DNA of 11,250 bases from CAISIP01 sp039934375 (GTDB taxonomy: Bacteria > Pseudomonadota > Gammaproteobacteria > Burkholderiales > Burkholderiaceae_C), in the NCBI GenBank assembly GCA_039934375.1, contig JBDTMH010000145.1:1-11250 (forward strand), in the 5' to 3' direction. Below, piece after piece: positions 5,975 to 11,250 of the stretch. The stretch's first letter is position 1, and each line of letters starts with the position of its first letter. A program made the position numbers and the translations under genes. The notes below the pieces were generated by a model. The model saw nothing but the letters and a program-made list of their open reading frames with translations, was not told the DNA's origin and ran no database searches.

Positions 5975-6978
5975 TTGGGTTTGGCCACGGAACTGGCCAT
6001 CGCTTTGCTGTTCTTCTTGTTATCGGTGACCATCGTGTCAAACTGCAGCCGGACCTTTTCCGCGACCGACAGCTTGGTGTAACGCCGCTCGCCTTCGCGG
6101 CTGAGTTCCTTCTGCAGCGCAAACACCGACTGCGGCCGCGACAGCGGATCCAGCGCCATGCACCACTCGACGACCTCGATCAGGTTGTCGGAGTAGATGC
6201 CGCGCAAACGGGTCAGCGCAGTGGCGATGCGGTCTTTTTCCAGGCGCTGCGGCGCCTCATTGGGCGGGTAACCCTGCATGCAGGCATACATGCAGGCGCC
6301 GATCGCATAGATGTCGGTCCAGGGACCCATCGACGAATCGCGCCGGTACATCTCGGGCGCGGCAAAGCCGGGGGTGTACATGGGGCGGATGAAGTTGCCT
6401 TCCTTGGACAGCACTTCGCGCGCGGCGCCGAAATCAATCATCACGGCCTTGTTGTCGTCGGTGATGAAGATGTTGGCCGGCTTGATGTCCAGGTGCAGCA
6501 TCTTGTGCTGGTGCACGATGCGCAGACCGCGCAGGATCTCGTCGAACAGCGAGCGGATGGTGGACTCGCGGAACACCTTTTGCTGCTTCTGGTCGCGTGC
6601 GGTGATGATAAAGTCTTGCAGCGCAGCGCCTTCCAGGTAATTCATTACCATGTAGACGGTTTCGTTCTCGCGGAAGAAATTCATCACGCTGACGACCGAC
6701 GGGTGCGAGATCTGGGCCAGTGCGCGGCCCTCTTCGAAAAAGCTCTTGAGGCCCAGCCGGTACAGCGACAATTTCTCTGGCGGCACCTCGGGGTTGAGCT
6801 CGCCAGGGGCACGCGACGCCAGTGACGCCGGGAGATATTCCTTGACCGCGACCTGCTGGCCTTCGGAGTCCAGCGCAAGATACACCACGCCGAAACCGCC
6901 CGCAGCAAGTTTGCGGATAATGCGGTAACCGCCAATCACGGTATCCGGTGGCAACGCAGCAGGTTTGACCTTGGACAT
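5971..6978 (-). CDS. Cytosolic Hanks-type Ser/Thr protein kinase
   Basis: This 335-residue protein has a eukaryotic-like kinase domain at about 17-295. Seen are the glycine loop LAAGGFGVVYLA (24-35), ATP lysine K46 in VAVKEY, a helix-C glutamate candidate E83, the catalytic loop HLDIKPAN (D164, K166, N169), the metal-binding DFG at 182-184, APE at 207-209, the F-helix DIYAIG at 222-227 and R281. Two details differ from textbook kinases: the residue before D164 is leucine rather than arginine (non-RD), and the first glycine of the loop is alanine. No transmembrane segment or PASTA repeat follows, only a basic tail of about 40 residues, so it is a soluble kinase. ATG 6978 lacks a Shine-Dalgarno. 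The gene opens a minus-strand run with the phosphatase, rph, rdgB and hemW, and diverges from yicC. Substrates are unknown. Confidence 0.93.
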   Translation of the reverse strand: MSKVKPAALPPDTVIGGYRIIRKLAAGGFGVVYLALDSEGQQVAVKEYLPASLASRAPGELNPEVPPEKLSLYRLGLKSFFEEGRALAQISHPSVVSVMNFFRENETVYMVMNYLEGAALQDFIITARDQKQQKVFRESTIRSLFDEILRGLRIVHQHKMLHLDIKPANIFITDDNKAVMIDFGAAREVLSKEGNFIRPMYTPGFAAPEMYRRDSSMGPWTDIYAIGACMYACMQGYPPNEAPQRLEKDRIATALTRLRGIYSDNLIEVVEWCMALDPLSRPQSVFALQKELSREGERRYTKLSVAEKVRLQFDTMVTDNKKNSKAMASSVAKPK

Positions 6979-7023
6979 ACCAAAAAAGGGGTTGTAAACA
7001 GAACCTGACCCCGAGTCGCCGGG

Positions 7024-7053
7024 CAGACCGACAAACCCATCAACAGACCGACA
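7024..7053. repeat. Ten-base direct repeat in the kinase-yicC divergent gap
   Basis: CAGACCGACA occurs at 7024-7033 and again at 7044-7053, exactly 20 bases apart, so both copies face the same side of the helix. A second direct repeat, ACAGAACC, occurs at 6998-7005 and 7051-7058. All lie in the 90-base gap between the divergent kinase (start 6978) and yicC (start 7069). Such phased repeats can bind a regulator, but no known box is recognised and no convincing -35/-10 pair is visible here. Confidence 0.35.
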
Positions 7054-7068
7054 GAACCAGGTAATTCA

Positions 7069-7992
7069 ATGCCAGTTTACAGTATGACCGGCTATGCCGC
7101 GGGGCAAGGTAACGGCTTGGCAGCGCCTCTGTCGGCCGAGGCAAAAAGCCCGGCCGGCAGCTGGCTGGGCATTGAAATCCGCTCCGTCAACAGCCGATTT
7201 CTGGATCTGTCATTCCGACTTCCGGAAGAATTGCGCCAGTTCGAGCCCAAGCTGCGTGACATGCTGTCGGCCCAGCTCAAGCGCGGCAAGGTGGAAGTCC
7301 GTGCGACGCTGGAGTCGGGGTCCGGCACACTGGTCGTCGAACCTTCGGCCCGGCTGCTGCAGCGGCTGGGCTCGGTACACGACAACATCAAGGCCTGGTT
7401 GCCCGACGTGTCGCCCATGAGCGTGGCCGACGTGCTGCGCCTGGCGTCAAGCGAGCAGTCGGGGCCGCGCGACTGGGGTCCGGAACTGAGTGCTCTGGCC
7501 GAGAAGACATTGCGTGAATTGCTGCAGGCACGCAAACGCGAAGGCACGAAGCTGGCAACTGCGCTAATCGGCAAGATTGAGGATATCCGAGCCCTGACCC
7601 GCCAGGCAACGCCGCTGGTTCCCAAACTGGTCGCGGCCCAGCGTCAACGGTTTCTGGATCGCTGGAACGAGGCCATGGCGGCAACTCAGGGCACCTCGCC
7701 GTCTGCACCCGAGGCGGCTCAGGACCGTGCCTTGTCCGAGGCGACTGCATTTGCGATCCGGATCGACGTGGCCGAAGAGATCACCCGCCTGAACGCGCAC
7801 CTGGACGAGATCGAGCGTTTGATCAACAAGGGGGGCGAGATCGGCAAGCGGCTGGACTTCCTGATCCAGGAACTGCATCGGGAGGCCAATACGCTGGGTT
7901 CGAAGTCTGCAGCGCTGGAGCTGACCCATGTGTCAGTGGACATGAAGGTGCTGATCGAGCAGATGCGCGAACAGGTGCAGAACATAGAATAA
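7069..7992 (+). CDS. yicC: YicC-family endoribonuclease
   Basis: This 307-residue protein belongs to the YicC family, recently described as endoribonucleases that act in RNA decay (in E. coli, including the small RNA RyhB). It opens with the family hallmark SMTGYA at residues 5-10, followed by the N-terminal domain (IEIRSVNSRFLDLSFRLPEELR). It ends with the DUF1732 domain, in which EEITRLNAHLDEI, GKRLDFLIQELHREANTLGSK and VDMKVLIEQMREQVQNIE are typical. E. coli YicC has 287 residues; the excess lies in an N-terminal insert around 11-30. ATG 7069 has AGG seven bases upstream. It is the first gene of the plus-strand yicC-gmk-rpoZ run and diverges from the kinase gene. Family assignment is firm; the nuclease role is transferred from homologues. 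Confidence 0.94.
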   Translation: MPVYSMTGYAAGQGNGLAAPLSAEAKSPAGSWLGIEIRSVNSRFLDLSFRLPEELRQFEPKLRDMLSAQLKRGKVEVRATLESGSGTLVVEPSARLLQRLGSVHDNIKAWLPDVSPMSVADVLRLASSEQSGPRDWGPELSALAEKTLRELLQARKREGTKLATALIGKIEDIRALTRQATPLVPKLVAAQRQRFLDRWNEAMAATQGTSPSAPEAAQDRALSEATAFAIRIDVAEEITRLNAHLDEIERLINKGGEIGKRLDFLIQELHREANTLGSKSAALELTHVSVDMKVLIEQMREQVQNIE

Positions 7993-8050
7993 CGGCCCAT
8001 GCCCTGGGCGGATTGCGCGTCAGGTCAGCACAAACCCGCCTTTTGCAACC

Positions 8051-8671
8051 ATGGACTATCCTGGAAACCTGTTTGTAGTCGCGGCGCCCAGCGGCGCTGG
8101 CAAGTCGAGCCTGGTCAAGGCCCTGCTGGAGCTGGACTCGCACGTCAAGCCGTCGATCTCCCATACGACCCGGGCACCCCGCGGGCAGGAAAAGGATGGC
8201 CGCGAGTATTTCTTCGTGTCGAACGAGGAATTCGACACCATGATCACGGCCAATGGCTTTGTGGAATGGGCGGCCGTTCATGGCCATCGGTACGGCACTT
8301 CCCGCCAGGCCATTGCCCAATTGATGGATCAGGGCTCTGACGTGGTGCTGGAGATCGACTTTCAGGGTGCGCTGGCGATCAAGCAGGTGTTCGCAAATGC
8401 GGTGTCGATCTTCATCCTGCCGCCCAGTTGGGAGGAATTGCGGGCCCGGTTGGAGCGGCGCGGCGAGGATGCCAGCGAGACCATCGCGCTGCGCATGCGC
8501 AACGCCAAGGCGGAAACGGCACAGGTGCACCATTTTGACTTCGTTATAATCAACGACTCTTTTGACCGCGCACTGTTTGACCTCAAGTCCATTGTGCATG
8601 CGCAGCGGCTCAAGTTTGCGGTCCAGCGCCGCGCCCGCGCTGGCACGTTCAGCGCGTTGAACATTGCCTAG
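8051..8671 (+). CDS. gmk: Guanylate kinase
   Basis: This 206-residue enzyme phosphorylates GMP to GDP with ATP, an essential step in GTP supply and therefore in (p)ppGpp supply. The P-loop SGAGKSS lies at 14-20. The GMP-binding region HTTRAPRGQEKDGREYFF follows at 38-55, with R41, R44 and Y53 in the usual places, then E72, Y81 and the D103 of EIDFQG; the lid region RLERRGEDASETIALR is at about 133-148. Length and start agree with E. coli Gmk. ATG 8051 has no visible Shine-Dalgarno, and a GC stem with a long loop (8007-8011 with 8036-8040) followed by TTTT sits just before it, so its translation may depend on yicC or on leader structure. It lies 58 bases after yicC and 26 before rpoZ. Confidence 0.97.
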   Translation: MDYPGNLFVVAAPSGAGKSSLVKALLELDSHVKPSISHTTRAPRGQEKDGREYFFVSNEEFDTMITANGFVEWAAVHGHRYGTSRQAIAQLMDQGSDVVLEIDFQGALAIKQVFANAVSIFILPPSWEELRARLERRGEDASETIALRMRNAKAETAQVHHFDFVIINDSFDRALFDLKSIVHAQRLKFAVQRRARAGTFSALNIA

Positions 8672-8697
8672 CACCTCACCCGTATTCCGGAGAACCC

Positions 8698-8901
8698 ATG
8701 GCCCGTATCACTGTCGAAGACTGCCTCGTCCAGATCCCCAACCGTTTTCAGCTGGTGCTGGCGGCCACCTACCGGGCTCGTATGCTGAGTCAGGGCCATG
8801 CGCCGAAGATTGAGAGCAAGAACAAGCCAGGCGTGACCGCCCTTCGCGAAATCGCCGCCGGCAAGATCGGCCTGGAGATGCTCAAGAAGGTTCCGATCTG
8901 A
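8698..8901 (+). CDS. rpoZ: RNA polymerase omega subunit
   Basis: This 67-residue protein helps the RNA polymerase beta' subunit fold and assemble and, in E. coli, forms part of a ppGpp-binding site at the omega-beta' interface. It begins MARITVEDCLVQIPNRFQLV, an almost invariant omega N-terminus, and contains the conserved GVTALREIAAGKI helix. It is shorter than E. coli omega (91), as is usual in Burkholderiales. GGAG at 8689-8692 is well placed before ATG 8698. It follows gmk by 26 bases and is ended by an intrinsic terminator at 8924-8953, which separates it from spoT. Confidence 0.97.
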   Translation: MARITVEDCLVQIPNRFQLVLAATYRARMLSQGHAPKIESKNKPGVTALREIAAGKIGLEMLKKVPI

Positions 8902-8923
8902 GTCGGCTGGGAACCCCACCGAT

Positions 8924-8953
8924 AGTGGCGCCGCTTGCGGTGCCATTTTTTTT
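8924..8953 (+). terminator. Intrinsic terminator after rpoZ
   Basis: GGCGCCG (8927-8933) pairs with CGGTGCC (8938-8944) across a CTTG loop, with one G-U pair. Outer pairs 8924-8926 with 8945-8947 extend the stem to about ten base pairs. A run of eight T residues (8946-8953) follows at once. This is a textbook Rho-independent terminator and the strongest one in the window. It ends the yicC-gmk-rpoZ transcript, so spoT downstream needs read-through or its own promoter. Confidence 0.9.
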
Positions 8954-8992
8954 GGCTGGGTTACTTTTGGCGACGCGCGCTATATTCAAGGG

Positions 8993-11250
8993 GTGAGCAA
9001 CTTCCTAGATGTGCCCGCGGCGCCGGCCAAGCGAATCCGTAAGCCCCGTGGTGCCAATGCCATGAGCCCGGCCGCCGCCAACGCGGCCGCCGCCAGCTTT
9101 GCCGCGCTCACATCCCGGCTCGATTACCTTGTCGCCGCCGATGTGGAAAAGGTTCGCCAGGCCTACAAGTTTGCCGATGAAGCCCATCTGGGGCAGATCC
9201 GCAACAGTGGCGAGCCCTACATCACACACCCGATCGCGGTCGCCGCGCAATGCGCGGAATGGAAACTCGACGCGCAGGCGTTGATGGCAGCATTGCTGCA
9301 CGACGCGCTGGAAGATTGCGGCGTCACCAAGAGCGAGCTGATCGACCGCTTCGGTGCTCCGGTGGCAGAACTGGTCGACGGGCTGACCAAGCTCGACAAG
9401 TTGCACTTCAACACCCGCGAGGAAAATCAGGCCGAGTCATTCCGCAAGATGCTGCTGGCGATGGCCCGCGATGTCCGCGTCATCCTGATCAAGCTGGCCG
9501 ACCGCTCCCACAACATGCGCACGCTGGGTAATGTGTCGCGCGAGAAATGGGGCCGGATCTCGTCCGAGACACTGGAGATCTACGCTCCCATCGCCCACCG
9601 CCTGGGCCTGAACCAGGTCTACCGCGAGCTGCAAGACCTGTCGTTCACATTCCAGCATCCCTGGCGCAATGCCGTTCTGACCAAGGCAGTCGAGAAGGCA
9701 CGCAGCCGCAGACGCGATCTGATCCAGAAGGTCCATAGCGAAGTCGAAGCATCCTTCGTTGCCGTCAATATGCCACTGCGAATTGCCGGCCGGGAAAAAT
9801 CGGTCTTTTCGATTTACCGCAAGATGACGATCAAGCACCTGACGTTTGCGCAGGTGACCGACATTTATGGATTCCGGCTGATTGTTCCGAGCGTGATCGA
9901 TTGCTACACGGCGCTCGGCGTACTGCACCAGTTGTACAAACCGGTGCCGGGGCGCTTCAAGGACCATATTGCGATTTCCAAGATCAATGGCTACCAGTCC
10001 CTGCACACCACCCTGGTCGGCCCGTCCGGCGTGAACGTGGAGTTTCAGGTGCGCACCGAAGCAATGAACCTGATTGCGGAATCCGGCGTTGCCGCTCACT
10101 GGTTGTACAAGGCAAAGTCGCCCGGCGCGACGAGCAACGACACGCTAGGCAACCAGTGGCTGCAGTCGCTGCTGGACATCCAGCGCGAAACCGGCGACGC
10201 CGCTGAGTTCTGGGACCACGTCAAGGTCGATCTGTTCCCGGATGCGGTCTACGTGTTCACGCCGCGAAGCCAGATCCTGTCGCTGCCCAGGGGCGCGACC
10301 GTCGTCGACTTCGCCTACGCCATCCACAGTGACGTCGGCGACCGCACGGTGGCCGCACGCATCAATGGCGAACAGGTCCCGCTGCGCAGTGAACTCAAGA
10401 ACGGGGATGTGGTGGAGGTTGTGACGGCATCCATCTCCCGGCCCAACCCGGCCTGGCTGAGTTTCGTGCGCACGGGCCGGGCACGGTCCAAGATCCGGCA
10501 CCATCTCAAGACGCTGGCGAGCGCCGAATCCGAAGTTTTCGGCAAGAAGTTGCTGGCTCAGGCGCTGCGCGCGGAGGGCATTGAGCATTTCCCGGAAGAC
10601 GAGGCCATTTACCAGACTGTGTGGGACCGCTTGCTGCGTTTCACCGGCAACCGGAACCGCGCTGAGTTGCTCAACGACATCGGCCTGGGCAAGCGGATTG
10701 CGACCATTGTTGCCAAGCGTCTGGTGTCGCTGCTTGGCGAAGAAAAGGGCGAAAAGCCCGATGCCTTGCTGCTGACGCGCGAACGGTTTACTGCAGACGC
10801 GTCAACCAAGCAAGGTGTGGTGACACTGGATGGCAGCGAGAACGCGTCCGTGCACTATTCCACCTGCTGCCGGCCGATCCCTGGCGACCCGATCGTCGGT
10901 TATCTGGGTCGCGGCGAGGGCCTGGTTGTACATACCCGGAGTTGCCCGGTAGCGGCGAAGTTGCAGAACAAGGACAGCGAGCGTTTCATCGATGTCGAGT
11001 GGTCCGACGAACCAGCACGCCCGTTCGAGACCGAGATTCTGGTGTCCGTCATCAATGGCAAGGGCGTGCTCGCCCGCGTCGCGGCGGCACTGGCTGCAGC
11101 CGAGTCGGACATCACGCATATCAACATGGGACAAGAGGCAGCCCAGGATGCATCCGATCTGCGCTTTGTCATTGCCGTTCGGGATCGGACCCATCTGGAG
11201 ACGGCGCTGCGCAATCTGCGCCGCACGACCTCGGTGCTAAAGGTCCAGCG
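8993..11250 (+). CDS. spoT: SpoT/Rsh bifunctional (p)ppGpp synthetase-hydrolase (3' end missing)
   Basis: This is the stringent-response enzyme that makes and degrades (p)ppGpp. About 752 codons are present and the frame is open at the window edge, with probably only a few codons missing. The HD hydrolase domain has H79, H103-D104, E107-D108, D170 and N174, all the catalytic residues and at family spacing. The synthetase domain has R267, K269, K277, D290 and E350, and the RFKD motif (321-324), the RxKD form of bifunctional and SpoT enzymes rather than RelA's ExDD. TGS follows from about 413, a conserved-cysteine zinc-finger-like domain with H621, C625-C626, H647 and C651, and a C-terminal ACT domain from about 678. 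The start is uncertain: GTG 8993 has AAGGGG directly against it, and GTG 9011 or ATG 9062 are alternatives. A TATATT at 8981-8986 would place transcription near GTG 8993. Confidence 0.93.
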   Translation, partial: MSNFLDVPAAPAKRIRKPRGANAMSPAAANAAAASFAALTSRLDYLVAADVEKVRQAYKFADEAHLGQIRNSGEPYITHPIAVAAQCAEWKLDAQALMAALLHDALEDCGVTKSELIDRFGAPVAELVDGLTKLDKLHFNTREENQAESFRKMLLAMARDVRVILIKLADRSHNMRTLGNVSREKWGRISSETLEIYAPIAHRLGLNQVYRELQDLSFTFQHPWRNAVLTKAVEKARSRRRDLIQKVHSEVEASFVAVNMPLRIAGREKSVFSIYRKMTIKHLTFAQVTDIYGFRLIVPSVIDCYTALGVLHQLYKPVPGRFKDHIAISKINGYQSLHTTLVGPSGVNVEFQVRTEAMNLIAESGVAAHWLYKAKSPGATSNDTLGNQWLQSLLDIQRETGDAAEFWDHVKVDLFPDAVYVFTPRSQILSLPRGATVVDFAYAIHSDVGDRTVAARINGEQVPLRSELKNGDVVEVVTASISRPNPAWLSFVRTGRARSKIRHHLKTLASAESEVFGKKLLAQALRAEGIEHFPEDEAIYQTVWDRLLRFTGNRNRAELLNDIGLGKRIATIVAKRLVSLLGEEKGEKPDALLLTRERFTADASTKQGVVTLDGSENASVHYSTCCRPIPGDPIVGYLGRGEGLVVHTRSCPVAAKLQNKDSERFIDVEWSDEPARPFETEILVSVINGKGVLARVAAALAAAESDITHINMGQEAAQDASDLRFVIAVRDRTHLETALRNLRRTTSVLKVQ

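Noticed and set aside
8007..8044. GC stem with TTTT before gmk as a terminator
   Set aside because: The stem is only five base pairs with a loop of 24 bases and a four-base T run, too weak to call.
8545..8550. Perfect TATAAT inside gmk as an internal rpoZ promoter
   Set aside because: It is explained by the V-I-I codons of gmk, no -35 element lies 16-18 bases upstream, and it is about 150 bases from rpoZ.
1..11250. CRISPR array, tRNA/rRNA, insertion sequence, prophage or defence island
   Set aside because: I found no spaced repeats, cloverleaf, transposase, integrase or terminal inverted repeats. The region reads as conserved chromosome core plus a small regulatory flank.

Overview
The window is GC-rich, densely packed bacterial chromosome. 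Its conserved core is a kinase-phosphatase-rph-rdgB-hemW arm on the minus strand, divergent from a yicC-gmk-rpoZ-spoT arm on the plus strand. This order, together with the short 67-residue omega subunit, points to a betaproteobacterium of the order Burkholderiales, perhaps near the Bordetella/Alcaligenaceae group. That placement is inference from gene order and protein style, not from a search.

Layout. Positions 1-71 hold the first codons of an unidentified minus-strand gene. 198-641 (minus) encodes a small zinc-ribbon protein with one membrane segment. A 273-base divergent region containing three perfect dyads separates it from an FNR/FixK-type regulator (915-1724, plus). The regulator meets a two-CBS-domain protein (1693-2364, minus) tail to tail, with a 32-base overlap. 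Then come hemW (2446-3636), rdgB (3640-4290), rph (4287-5015), a PP2C-type protein phosphatase (5060-5974) and a cytosolic Ser/Thr kinase (5971-6978), all on the minus strand and tightly spaced. A 90-base divergent region with direct repeats leads into yicC (7069-7992), gmk (8051-8671) and rpoZ (8698-8901) on the plus strand. An intrinsic terminator (8924-8953) follows, then spoT/rsh (8993 to the window end, 3' end missing).

How the genes work together. The core combines RNA turnover (YicC, RNase PH), purine nucleotide quality and supply (RdgB, Gmk), RNA polymerase assembly (omega) and the stringent response (SpoT/Rsh with intact hydrolase and synthetase residues). A reversible protein-phosphorylation pair lies directly upstream of rph; its kinase and phosphatase genes overlap by ATGA. 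HemW and the FNR-type regulator tie the left side to haem and redox control, but the regulator lacks all four cluster-binding cysteines of classical FNR.

I see no tRNA, rRNA, CRISPR array, insertion sequence, prophage gene or defence island. Most genes belong to known families. The less described parts are the zinc-ribbon membrane protein, the cysteine-free FNR-like regulator with its dyad-rich promoter region, and the kinase/phosphatase pair in this locus.
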